A stretch of 64,000 nucleotides of DNA, from positions 172,282,501 to 172,346,500 of the forward strand of contig CM060833.1 in the NCBI GenBank assembly GCA_030762175.1. Reading direction: 5' to 3'. The first letter of the stretch is position 1; every line of letters begins with the position of its first letter. This document shows, in pieces, positions 48,301 to 59,373 of the stretch. The DNA is from Metallyticus violacea. Lineage: Eukaryota; Arthropoda; Insecta; Mantodea; Metallyticidae. Below the pieces are notes generated by a model. That model was not told the DNA's origin and made no database searches. It worked only from the letters and a program-made list of their open reading frames with translations. Both the position numbers and the translations under genes were made by a program.

Positions 48301-51300
48301 AACGGTAATTATCGGTGGGGGTTTTTAATTATTTACGGGGGTTTAATTTGTGATGGTATATACTTTTTTTTGAATATGCTGAATAATTAATTAGATGATT
48401 AAATGATCTTCTTGCATTGTCTCTGCTCTTGAAGTCTAGAGTTCGATGTTTCCTATTTCTCTGGTTCCAAAGCAGAGGATAGGAACCTCAGGGAAATGTG
48501 GACAGTTTTTAATGGCGTGGGATCATTAGGAAGGAAGGAGATTCTTCATTGGAACAATAAAATTTCGGCTCAAGTTGAATTTTTAATTTATTGGACAATT
48601 GAAGGATTTAGGAACATGCTATGCGTCTGTCGTGTGGTTATACTTCTGGTTTTGGTATTTACTGTATAGTTGCCCTTAGGCTAAAGTTCACCACTTGAAG
48701 ATTTAAATACAGTATTCACGTAACTTTAACTGCACTCCTCCGTAACAAATTCACGCGTGATTGTCGCCTGTAATTTTACTGTAACACTTTCTTATAACAC
48801 TGATCACTTTACTATAGGAATAAACTGACTGTCGTAACTTTTACACCGATTTAATGAGACTCGTATATTATCTTAATGACGACGTATTTCTTTCAACCAT
48901 TGACTGTCTTACTGTATTGTGCTGCCCTGTCCTCTACTCGGTGTCTACTGTCTCTATCTATCCTTCGGTAACTCGTAGTCTTCTACTTTTGCTCAAACTT
49001 ATTTCTTATATTTGATTTTAAATCTATTATGTTAAATCGCTCTACTCACTGCGAACTTTTATTTCTTTAAATATTCTGGAAATCGACTTAACTCTAACCT
49101 CCTATTGGCTATTACATGGTATCTTTAATATTTCCTATTCATCCTCATTCCTCCAATTTTTTATTGGTGAAGCTTTTCTTCCCCGCTACTTTTTCAATTT
49201 CCTAACGCTCAAATCCACACACTAAAGTTTTGCGATAAGCCATGTTTCGGCCATATAAGCGGCATTCCTTTGAAACTGTCGGAAATGGGTTAAATTTTGA
49301 TGTCTCCAAGACGCATATTTTCCATGCGGAGCTTCTTTTGAATGACAAGAACTGCTACCGATTGAAATCATATTTCTTTCTATGCCCCAGTTTAAAGTGA
49401 CGTTTTGTCTCGTCGGAAGGCCTGTCTTAAAGAACTTGCTAAAGGGTAAAATGGGTCCTGTGTTAACAAAAGCTGCCCTCTTTCGAGGCAATGCTATTGT
49501 TCTCTTCGTAACCTGTACGACAAATGACAAGCATGTCCTATGATTACACAGTTTGCCTTTTAGACGGATATTCAGAAATTTAATCCTTGAATATTGAACA
49601 AAAAGACACGCATATCTATATACATACACTAATAATTATAATAATTGTAATATTGGTACCTTTGATTATTGTGTCATTTTTGACTTTATTAAACAATAAC
49701 TAAAATCAAAATATATTATTATAAAATTATTGTGTTACAATTATAATTGTCATCAGAAGCAATTATTTTGAAAATAGGAATTTGTGAGACAACAATTCCT
49801 GCTTCAACGCGATTAGCCCAGCAGGTTGATGTATCTGTCACCAGCGCGTATAAAGCCACTCAGCTGCTGTTATCTTCATATATATAATTACGCTATATCT
49901 GAAACGAAACCCGTGAAGGGGCTGAAAAACAATATCTGGGAGAATGAATTGTGGCGAATGTCTGAAACTCTTTTCAAAAGGATTCTGGTATTTCTCACAG
50001 AGGAGGGCATTGACTTCGACCATCTATTATATTGGGAGTATAATATTAAATAATACTTACTACTAATAGAAAAAAATGCGCGTTATGAGTTCCGAATGCC
50101 AGGATACTTTCCCTGGGCAGGTGGCGACGCCATTGCACAACCCGGCATTATCAACTTCCAATTGCGTAACGAAATGAGCATCCTGTGTATAACCATAGCT
50201 TTTTGCTTGACATGCTGTATTTTCTTATTGAATCAGTACTTTTTGAACGCAGTAATGTGCCATTAAATAAAATGTTAACGTGTTAGTGTGAATGAACAAG
50301 GGCAACTCCCTCTTTTTATGCCACATTTTTTCACAATTAACAAAAAACGAACTCGCACACTCCGATAGGAGATTTTACTCCACCTTTACCTCCGAGGTTC
50401 CGGATTTGGATTTCATTTCCAATAGAATTATTAAACTACGAAATTTCTTTAATATCAACCGTTCTCTGGTTTCCTGGAACGGAGCCTTTAAAACCCCTTT
50501 ATTGCTTTATGTTAACATGCAGATTTATAAAATATTTGTGAGGTGCAACGTAAACTACAACTCTAATATTCCACATAAATGCTATCTCATGTTTTGGGTA
50601 TAAACTGTGCTCTTATAGCAAATAGCGTTTCGTCCATCAATTTCAACAAGTAATTTGAAAAAGATACGAGTGCTCTCCAAAGAAGAAAAACTGCGTTTGC
50701 TATAAAGTATTTATCAGCACACAAATGGGTTAAATGTTTAATGTTCAACTTGGGAAGCACAGCTTAATTACAAAATAAAAATAACAGGTGCGTGAGTAAA
50801 TGGGAAATATAAATCATATGAAATATGCTTTTGAAAGTATTTATTGCATTAATGTTGTTGTGACACCATTACTTTTTATTTAATTTATAAATAAACAAAT
50901 AACTATAAATGAAATATAAAAATGCATGAATAAAGCTTATTTTATAAGCATACTTTTTTAAACAGCGCAATATTTTGAGATCCTAGTTATGTAAAGTTCA
51001 ATAATAGTTTTATATTAGTTGCTAACTTTAATGTAGCATTTTCCCTTTAATTAAAGATGATCCCCGAGCTGTTATTGTTGTAAGCTATAGTCCGTCGAAA
51101 TAAATCTCTTGATCGCATGCTTGGAGGAAAGTTATATTTGTGCCAATTTATTGCGAACAACTCCATAATTCAGATATATCAATGGATAAGAACTGGGTTG
51201 ATAATCCTGTCGTTTGGTGAGGCTGTTGGAATGCAGTTCTTGTCCAACGAGGTCCAGTTCAGAGCAATATGGGGAGCGGCACAAATTTATCTCCCTCTTC

Positions 51301-51639
51301 TTTATTATTCTCTAATTCAAAAGGAAGTTGCGTACACTCCGATCCAAAACTAACTGAGTTTGCTTGCAGGAAGCATTGTGAATTATGTTCTTTTCTTCGT
51401 TTTATTCTTCTCTTCCTTTCTAGAATAAAATGGTCTCGTATCTCATATACTATTAACAAAATTCAAGAACATATCTCTTTGGTAAAAGCGATAAACCTTG
51501 AGTACAAAGTCTCCAAAGATCTACAACAGAAATCAATATAAATAAATAACAATACAAACTTAGTAGTTTGCATAAGAACAATGGTAAGTTTTAGTTAACC
51601 TGTCAATAGCAATTTGCATCCCATAAGTTTTTGTATTGG
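48301..51639. other. No confirmed gene
   Basis: The largest frames are a 135-codon one on the minus strand (49,222-49,629), starting with ATG and without similarity I can name, and 78- to 90-codon frames at 51,117-51,541 on the + strand. The second part of the latter (after ttgcttgcag at 51,370) is a long stop-free stretch ending at 51,541. None is supported by splice phase or motifs. Confidence 0.4.
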
Positions 51640-52110
51640 ACAGATTTATGAGATCGGCTTCTATTAAATATGGATGGATGGTCTGGGGTGGAGAAGGACA
51701 CTTTCGGTACTTAAACTTTGTTTCTATGCCCCCAATGGGAGCACCCGCGGAAGAAAGGAATGCGGGTAGCCAGCATACAGGCGGTGACTGCTGCAGACGC
51801 ACTTGGGATTCCTTGTATTTTCAGATAGTCCTACGCCAATTGAGCCCTCCCCCGAACTGTGCGAGACCTACATAAGGTCCGCTTTCATTCTACAAGAGGG
51901 GACAGAATCATTTCCAAAGCGCAAGGCACCATCTCGCCGCGCCAGCCCACCTCTTCCTGGCACTTTTATCCAGTAACAGAGCTAACGGAATGAAATGATA
52001 TGTAGGAGGGAGTGGAATATAAACACACCTCCAGGTGACAGGGGAAACGAGATCATGATGGCCGACCCAGCGGGAATTGATCCCAGGACCTCCATTCGGT
52101 TCTATTAAAT
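51640..52110 (-). repeat. GC-rich repeat with tRNA-like end, probable SINE
   Basis: The segment is much richer in G+C than its surroundings. On the minus strand gggatcaattccc (52,072-52,084) resembles an RNA polymerase III B box preceded by ggaggtcct, as in tRNA-derived heads. The A box side is not recognisable. It shows no similarity to the other SINE in this window. The family is unknown and the ends are approximate. Confidence 0.4.
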
Positions 52111-53264
52111 AACTGCAATATTCTTCTCTACTGTCAGTTCTTTAATATTTCGACTTTTATAAAAATGCGATGGAAAGTTCCTACCGTGTTTTATTTATGA
52201 AACTCATCTGCTCACGCAACACCACCCTTACTTCAATTCCATGTTCTAATGTGTGTATTATATAAAACATGTCATTCTCCCTCCGCTAGGCAGCTCTTGC
52301 TATCAGGAGACAAATCTGAACGACCAGCTTAAGTAATAATGCATTTTATTTGCTAATATTTACCGAAATATTTACTTGAGTAGATATGGAGCCAGTAAAA
52401 TTATATGTGCGCCCAATAGTATAAGTTCCAATTCTGTAAGGAGACAGTTGCCCCAAAAAATTGGAAATGAATTTCGCCAGCACATGACAAACCGACTAGA
52501 ATTTAAATTAATGTTTATATGCAAAAATGCATTACTCTAGAGTCATTTTACCGAGTACCTACGCAAATAATCTGCCGGTAGATAACAAGTTCGGAAGGCG
52601 ACATTCTAAAATATAAAATAAAAAGGGATAGCTGAATTGAAATTCCGTATTTTCATACTTACTGCAGTATGCTTAATAATCAAGAAGTAAAACATTGCTT
52701 GAGTTGACAAGGCTTATGACTAAGTCCCTGGAAAAGTTTCTCCCACATGTTACATCTTTTTAAGTTTGGTGGTGTTAAAAAATGAGACGAAATCATTACA
52801 GTTATAGAATAACAAACAAACAAAGAAATCAACTGTCATGTAGTTTTGGTTCTGAGAAAAAAGTTTAATGCACATGTGTTCTCGAAAACATTGGAAATGT
52901 TACAGTACATGCCATTAAATAACAAAGTAAAGGAGAGCAGTAAATTGTGGTGTGTTATTCGCAGATGTGTTGATGTTGAACTTTTCTTCCAATGATAGAT
53001 CAGGCCAGGTAGTAACGAACATTTATTTCTATTGGAATTAAAAACCGGGCCTCTTCTTTAGTAATTGTATTGTTTTATTACTTCATGCCGACCTACTAAA
53101 TAAACATGACGTCACTGTCGTGATATTGTTTTATTCAAGGTGTAAAGTTTTGCTTCATTATGGGTGTTTACCATCTATGAAAAGTTTAGTACTTTCCTGT
53201 CTCCATTATATTTCGTTTTTGCTTTAATGTGTCACGTTAAAAACTAATGTAAGGTAGTTTCTCA
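52111..53264. other. No recognisable gene
   Basis: AT-rich. Nothing identified on either strand. Confidence 0.55.
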
Positions 53265-53319
53265 CCTAGTCAAACATGGCGCTAATGACCTTAGCTGTTT
53301 TGCACCCCAAAACAACAAC

Positions 53320-53365
<46 letters not shown>

Positions 53366-53366
53366 T
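53265..53366 (+). mobile_element. 3' tail of a LINE or SINE ending in (AAC)n(AAT)n
   Basis: ggcgctaatgaccttagctg (53,278-53,297) then ttttgcaccccaaaac resembles the 3' end of the SINE in this window (gacgctgatgacctgagatg, then ttaaagagcgtcc). It also ends in a small stem. It runs into (AAC)2 and about sixteen AAT units, the usual way an old retroelement tail becomes a microsatellite. No body was recognised upstream, so the copy is 5' truncated. Confidence 0.6.
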
Positions 53367-55011
53367 TCTAACATTGACAGGACAGCAGACAGGGATACAG
53401 CAACTGAAACACTGACGCGGTGTAACAGGAAACATATTTTCTGTTATCACTATCTAACAGGTATTGATGTTCTGATTTACTCTTCTTTCAGTTCTCTCTG
53501 TCTCTCTCCATCTGTAGTACAACGCATTATCTCTTTCCTCTACCCTTAATTTTAATCTTATCTGTTTTTTCTCGTACGCCAAGTTCCATAATTCTGTGCA
53601 TGGCTAAGATTTGCTTGATTGTTCCTGTAGATATTCCTTCTTACTACAGTGTTTATCACAATGATTGCCTTGTTTCTGAACGTAGACAGTGTAATGAACA
53701 AAGAACCGTTATTTTAAGTTAAGGTAATTCGCTTATAGCTAAGGGATAAAGTAGCGGCCGGTCGCTAGCTGCATCATGTACAAAGCCCCTCTTACATGTA
53801 ATGCAATGCACATGTTATTTTACATGTTTCATAGCAATTGTTCACCTTGAAGTGAAATCTGCATTTCTTTACAACAGCTCTGCTTCCAGTCAGAGTACTG
53901 ATAGTTTCTTTATAGTATAGGAGTTATTCCTGTCTGCATTTTTCTATTGTAGTACTAAGCTATACTTCATTAACACACTGAAGTCTGTAATAACTCAAAA
54001 TATTATTTGCAGTCTGAGTTATAATAATACAAAGATACAAATAATGCTTGCTCTCCTAACAGAAAACTATCACTGGCTCTACTAACACGGGAACTGTTTT
54101 GTCATGACAGGTGATTAGCATAACCTTAGCTATTGGCGCGTTGCACTCATTTGTCAATATCCTCTGAGCACTTTTCAAATTCAAGCAGTGCGTTACACCA
54201 TCACTACCATTTCTATGATCGACTTACAGAAAATTACATTGTAACCTACAGGACCCCGCCGGCTTTCTATTTTCCATATTTTGATCTAATGTCTGTCAAC
54301 CTTTCAACTCAGAAAAAATGTCATCTTATTGTGAAACTAATTTCTGATACTCATTCACTTCCATGCGATGAAATAAGTGCGTGTGGAGCTAAGCCGCCCA
54401 CGGGTAGTCAACAGGCTTTAATACTTGCATATGCTGTGGGCCATTCATTATTTTTAATCATTTGCCATCGTATTGCCATTTCTCTGCTGCTCTTGTGGGT
54501 TTCGCTGGAAGCTCACTAGAACGCAATCGGCCGTACTTTTGGGCTCTATGATTGATTCCTATATACATTTATTTGGTCAAAATGTCCTACAGCCTTGCAA
54601 AAAGCTTGATATCGAGCAGCAGGAGGTAAAAATACACCATGATGTTACATACAAGTGAAACTTTAGGATATGTTTGTTTCATCTTTTTCATTATTCCATC
54701 ATTCGTTGTATTCTCCAAATCGGGGCAATTATTCTGAATCACGTCGTATTTTACATATAAACCATTTACTCCTACATTTTTATATTTTTATTAAATTCAT
54801 TTTTTGAATATTTTATGAGCATTCGTTTATGACTTTTCATGCGACGACAAAATAAAGTGTTGGTATTTATTTATTATAATTTTTGTGATATTCAGTTACG
54901 ACCTACACTGCTCATTAAGTTGTCTTCTTTCTAAAGCTAAATTGCTAGAAATTCAAGCAAATTATATATCAATGTAATAATCTTACATGAAATGTACATT
55001 ATTCTATAGTC
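53367..55011. other. No confirmed gene
   Basis: A stop-free stretch of 128 codons on the + strand (54,133-54,519) begins with TTG rather than ATG and matches nothing I know. The last bases (54,996-55,003, acattatt) are the left target duplication of the next SINE. Confidence 0.45.
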
Positions 55012-55306
55012 GGTCCTGGTGGTGTAGTGGTACTCATACCTGCCTCCTAAACCCAAGCTCTCAGGTTCAAACCCGACCAGGATTGATTGATTTTTTTTCG
55101 GTCGTAAAAATCGTAAGTATGGCTTCCTTCGGAAGGGAAGTAAAGCCGTGGGTCCCGTGTCGTACATTTACGCACGAAAAAGAACCTCAAGCCTAAAAGA
55201 GAGGCCTCTGAGCAAAATTTGTCGGCCGTTTCACGCCCTGAATTGAATGGGACGCTGATGACCTGAGATGTTAAAGAGCGTCCGTAAATAAACGAAATAA
55301 AAAAAC
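55012..55306 (+). mobile_element. Full-length tRNA-derived SINE with target-site duplication
   Basis: Same family as 9,945-10,245. A box TGGTGTAGTGG (55,020-55,030), B box GGTTCAAACCC (55,064-55,074), shared body with ccttcggaagggaagtaaag, and the 3' hairpin GGACGCT (55,250-55,256) with AGCGTCC (55,277-55,283), then an A-rich tail. It is flanked by acattatt at 54,996-55,003 and 55,307-55,314, which extends imperfectly to tata. Short minus strand frames over it are artefacts. Confidence 0.88.
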
Positions 55307-55653
55307 ACATTATTATAAACCTTACCACTATGATTTATTCACTTCAGTTTAGTAATTTGATGATGTACAGTCTCTCGCAAAACGTTTGTTCGATGCAATG
55401 AGTGCGACAAATTTTTTAATTCATCAAGGTGATAGTACAACATGTCAGGACTTGCGGAAGGGAAAGGCAGATTCAAGTAGTATCCATACATTTCCTTGTT
55501 TGAGCTTAGAACCCAAACATACAGTATATCACTTAGCTCGTTAATGTAGCAGTGACGTATGTAATTAATACATTTACTCTTTCATTATATTTTAATTATT
55601 ATTTTATTTATTGAGCTTTTTAATCTATATCACCAGTACAACTTTTTGTTACA

Positions 55654-55788
55654 ATGGATATTAAGGCTGTAGTCACTGACTTAATTGAGGAGAGAGAAAG
55701 AGCGCTACCACGCATCTCATTGCTGGAAACTGTCAAGAATGAGGATATTGAACAAGAAAAGCAGATTCTTTTTTTTTTTTTACGTTAA
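55654..55788 (+). CDS. Short open frame of unknown origin next to a SINE
   Basis: ATG in a fair context (acaatgg) opens a 44-codon frame: MDIKAVVTDLIEERERALPR, then ISLLETVKNEDIEQEKQ. It looks like real protein, charged and helical. It runs into the T-rich start of the SINE copy and stops inside it (55,786-55,788). It may be the N-terminus of the Tc1-like relic that resumes at 55,985, cut by the SINE insertion, or an unrelated exon. I do not recognise it. Confidence 0.3.
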   Translation: MDIKAVVTDLIEERERALPRISLLETVKNEDIEQEKQILFFFLR

Positions 55789-55960
55789 ATTCCTAGTTAC
55801 TTCCTTTGAAAAGAAGTAAAGCCGTTGGTCCCGTGTCATTGTTACAGCCCGCTAAAGAACCCCAAATCTGAAAGAAGAGTCTTTAGAGCAAAATTTACCG
55901 ATCATTTCACGCCCTGAATTGAATGGAACTAAAATGTTAAGGAGCGTTCTTACCTTATCT
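55769..55960 (+). mobile_element. 5'-truncated copy of the SINE
   Basis: It begins at the T run and keeps the body (gaagtaaagccg, ggtcccgtgtc, aagaacc, ttcacgccctgaattgaatg). It ends with a shortened hairpin region, aaaatgttaaggagcgttc. More diverged than the two full copies. Confidence 0.75.
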
Positions 55961-55984
55961 AACCTAACTTGAACGCTGATGCTT

Positions 55985-56345
55985 ACTTTCCGGAACCGCA
56001 GAACATGTCTCTTCGTCGTCTTAGGAACTGAGCTTATACAGAACTACGGAGGGCAACTATCACAGAATACTGCATTGATTTCTGCTAGGAAAAATATGAA
56101 TATCCTTAGGAAAATGTAATACTTTCAGACAAGAAAGTCTTCTATAGAATAGCCAACGGTCTAGAGAAACATTGCGCTCTGTTGAGGTACACGAGGTTCA
56201 ACTAGAACAGGTATCATCAAGAGGGGGTATCTATATCGCTGTTTCAGCATAAGCCTTGCATGGGAAATTGAAGGGTATGCTCAGCAACCTTTCTACATAC
56301 TAGAAAAAAATTATGCTGCCCAGCGTGCGCGTGTTACAAGAATAT
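55985..56345 (+). pseudogene. Tc1-like transposase fragment
   Basis: The frames give FPEPQNMSLRRLRN, then EKYEYPxENVI and SDKKVFYRIANGLEKH, where the Tc1 family has VIFTDEKVFQSxxNG. The first catalytic Asp (SDxK) is kept. RYTRFN and HQEGVSIS follow, then the segment before the second acid, MLPSVRVLQE (about 56,313-56,342). Stops interrupt it at several points and the second and third acids are absent. Named from known Tc1 transposase motifs. It directly follows the truncated SINE. Confidence 0.65.
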
Positions 56346-56611
56346 ACTTCCAGAAAATAAATCAGGAATATAATTTAATATAAACGTAAATATTATCCAT
56401 TATACGTTTTAAATAAAATCTATAGATTGCAGTTATGTAGCTTGTTCTTTGAAATCATCAGTAGTGTCACATTTATATAGAGCATGTTAATCACATTTTC
56501 CGCAAACGTTAACATGAATGAAATATTATTAATTTTGTTACTATTTTTAGTATTTCAATGTGTATAATTAAATTGATATTCGCCACTTGACTTTTTAATC
56601 CAGGATATTTG

Positions 56612-56760
56612 CCTTTATGGTGGCACCGTGGTCGAATAGTTAAGACTTTTGCCCGTCCCAACGGCTGCGAAGTGAGTCTGTGGAAGCTTTCTTTGGGTCC
56701 TGCTCGGTGGATGAAGACAGTTCGTAAGTGTATGGGTAAATTTATAGCGAAATGTGTTCT
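56612..56760 (+). repeat. tRNA-Ser/Leu-like segment, probable SINE relic
   Basis: GTGGTCGAATAGTTAAGAC (56,628-56,646) is very like the D-arm of Ser or Leu tRNAs (GTGGCCGAGTGGTTAAGGC) and could serve as an A box. cggctgcgaagtgagtctgtg follows, as in some insect SINE heads. The B box is lost and no tRNA can fold. Confidence 0.4.
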
Positions 56761-57149
56761 GTTTCTATAAATTAAAATATGAACTTGGCGTTTTCTCAGC
56801 ACCTGCCTTCATTCCCCTATGGCTTCATCATCCCCTTGCCCCCATCTACACCTTCAAATGGTTTATACTACTGCCCTCTGCCGCCTGTTGCAGAACTGCG
56901 ATGCCTAGCCATATATGCATTTCTGGTATCGCAGAGGTGTTTCATGTCCCTAACTCAATTGAAAATGTTAGGGCCACAGTACAGTGCAAGACAGAGAGGT
57001 CTCATACGTCACAACAGCTGCTAGCGATGATGTAGTTTCGGTAGAACGTTATACAGAAAGACTTCAATGTCAATAACTGAAATAGTTGGTAATTAATCCA
57101 GTAATTCCCTTGCATTCTATAATTTCTTTAATACAACAGACCCCATTCA
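56761..57149. other. No recognisable gene
   Basis: Two overlapping 81- and 93-codon frames at 56,754-57,035 in a C-rich patch have no support. They are probably part of a decayed repeat. Confidence 0.45.
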
Positions 57150-57950
57150 TTAAATTGTAACATTTTACTTTTGCCAAGATTCTAACAAGACGATTCATTG
57201 TTATATCTGAAATGCTTTTAAACAATTAATGAGTGAGTGTTTAGACGAGGTCGATCTTGTGCAGACTGTTAATTAATAGTGAGGTAAATAATGCAGAAGA
57301 TAAAACAATACAACTTGGTACACTATTCATTCACTGTATAAAAGCGTTTGACAAAGTTATACATGAAAAGTTATGGGAAAGTAGGTTAAATAAAGAGTTC
57401 CCAAACGTTTGGCTTAAAGATAAAATAATTGTGAAGGAATGACTGGTGGTATTGCTAAACAAATTTTATAAACTCCAAAATAAAATCTAATAATTTAGTA
57501 GTTAGATAAGGATGCCCAATGTCCCCAAACACTTTTTAAATATACTTAAACACAGCAATAGCCTAATAACAAACAAGATAGCATTTGAAAATAGGATTTC
57601 ATGTTCTAAATAAAAGTTTATGCTCTTATGACCAAGTTTTCATTGCGAATAATGAAGATGAACTTCATTAGCCTCATTTAAACTTAGTAAAATAATGTGT
57701 ATATATAATTAAATAAAAATAATGACCTTTGTTGGAAAATATCAAATTCATTAATAATCGTCCAACCATCCAATAGAGCAATTAAAAACATTTAAATTGT
57801 TGTCTTATGCTGACTACAAGGGTAAAAAATAAAAATGTATTAATCTAAAACTTATGTGATATTATAAAAATAACATTAAAACTAGAAAAGTCACGCATTC
57901 AAATGTTTATTGATCAATCGCAGTGCTAATTGTGACTTAATACCGAAGTG
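57150..57950 (+). pseudogene. LINE reverse transcriptase remains
   Basis: The segment reads CIKAFDKVIHEKLWESRLNK (about 57,330-57,390), the first catalytic region with its Asp already lost in the DFEKAFD position. Next is GCPMSPNTF with IYL after a stop (about 57,510-57,548), the RQGCPLSPTLFNIYL block. SYDQVFIANNEDELH (about 57,624-57,668) lies where FADDQVxxAxxEDxLQ is expected, so one catalytic Asp is missing. MTFVGKYQIH and HPIEQLKTF (about 57,720-57,795) fit the thumb, and RKVTHSNVY with SIAVLIVT the following KxxLKFYKxxAVPxLLYG. A different LINE type from the two on the minus strand; the clade is not assigned. Confidence 0.72.
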
Positions 57951-58219
57951 ATAAGACGAGATATAGGAAGACCTAGTTGAAGGGAGGATTTCTTCTGAAG
58001 CAAATTAGGGCAATTTGGCTTATCTTGAATGACGATGACAATGACAATGATAATTGTAGCAGTTAAATTACTACCTTAAGATATATGTAGCATTTGCCAC
58101 TTAGCCCTTCCATTGTGCGGAGAGATGCCCGGGGATTTTTCTCCCAACTTCTCAAAGCAGAAAATTTTTACTTCTTGGGGCGACGTAAAAATTCTCGGCC
58201 TGACCAAGAAAAAATATAA
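57951..58219. other. Flank between LINE and mariner
   Basis: 58,100-58,200 contains gatgcccggggatttttctc and ggggcgacgtaaaaattctc, which look like repeat sequence. No gene. Confidence 0.4.
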
Positions 58220-59237
58220 TTAAGAGAAATGTTTTTCCAATGTTTCAACATGGTCACCTTGTAAACGAATACATTTAATCCGATTTTCCAACTTTTTAAT
58301 ATCTCAATAAAACAAAATTTGTCCAACTGTGAAAAATGCCCTGTTCCAGCTTTAACTCATCATTTGGTGTGAATCTTCATCTACCCAACCACTTCCTCAG
58401 GTTTTGGAACAAGGTAATGACTGAGAGCCAAATCTGACGAATATGGCGAATGTGCAAGCGAAGGTCATGCAGTTTTGCAGTAACAATTCGTGTGAAGGCA
58501 CATAATCTGAGAACTTCCTTTCTCGCAAGGTGTGGACGCTTAGTCTGAATAGCAACCTTCACTTGTCCAGTAGTGAAGCGTAATACTCTCTGGCGATGGT
58601 TCTGCCCTTATGGAGGTAGTCTACGTGCACCAGACCACGAGAATCCTAAAAAACCAAGCAATGATTTTTCGTGCATATGGAACCGTTTTTTTTTCTTTTT
58701 TTTTTTTTTTTTCTTTGCTGCACTTTCAACTGTTGCCACTGTGAAGAAGCAGTGGCTCCTTCGTCTCTGGCGTGCAGCGAAAAATCCATACTTGGTCTAC
58801 TGTAATGAAACATCGAAAAGCTCACTCGACTTGCGTTTAAGTGAGATGTTTATTCGAATGCAATTTTGTGAACAAACGCGGCACCCATCGAGCGGAAAGC
58901 TTCCTTTTCCCAAAACTTCGTGTTGATGTAGTGGATATGACATATGGAGGTATTTGCAATGTCAGCCAACTTGCATACCTTTCATCGGCAAACATTAAGT
59001 ACGGCATTGTGAATTTTCATCATAATCTCATCCGTCGTAGCAATTTTGGACCGCCCTGAGGGCTCATCATCTTGAATAAATGTACAATTACACTTGAATG
59101 CAGCAGCCCGCTTTTTAACTGTGTAAATGAAAGAGAAGGATGCTTTAAATTGGAATCTAACTCCTTTTGTATTTCTGTTGCGGTTAAACCCCTCAAAACG
59201 AATACTTTATCACATTTTGTATTTCAGTTTTATTCAT
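58220..59237 (-). pseudogene. Near full-length mariner transposase pseudogene
   Basis: The minus strand starts MNKTEIQNVIKYSF at 59,237, the classic mariner N-terminus, and ends ENRIKCIRLQGDHVETLEKH with the stop at 58,220-58,222. The length, 1,018 bp, is close to an intact gene of about 345 codons. In between are GRSKIATTDEIMMKIHNAVL, YSRPSMDFSL, HVDYLHKGRTI (about 58,600) and the last catalytic block as HSPYSSDLALSHYLVPKPEE (about 58,388-58,447), with Ser at the Asp position of SDY. A poly-T run (about 58,692-58,712) replaces the end of the first catalytic region. Many stops and frameshifts. No clear inverted termini were found. Confidence 0.85.
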
Positions 59238-59373
59238 TTTGGAGAAAAAGTTAACACTAGTATGTTTACACGATCGTCATAAACAAGTGACTATATTTAC
59301 GCGTCTGAAACTTTACAGCACGCCATTGCCATCTAAAGAAGGGTGCTTAACAACTGTCATTGTTATTTGACCT
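59238..59373 (-). mobile_element. 5' non-coding region of the same mariner
   Basis: The sequence matches window bases 1-110, showing two copies of the same mariner type. It includes the shared acgatcgtcataaacaag and gtctgaaactttacagc. The outer end is estimated from where the two copies stop matching. Confidence 0.65.

Noticed and set aside
54133..54519. 128-codon frame on the + strand
   Set aside because: No ATG start, no acceptor that opens it in phase, and no recognisable motif.
55047..55328. 93-codon minus strand frame
   Set aside because: It is an antisense reading of the SINE.
58573..58926. 117-codon + strand frame
   Set aside because: It is the shadow of the minus strand mariner pseudogene and includes a poly-T run.
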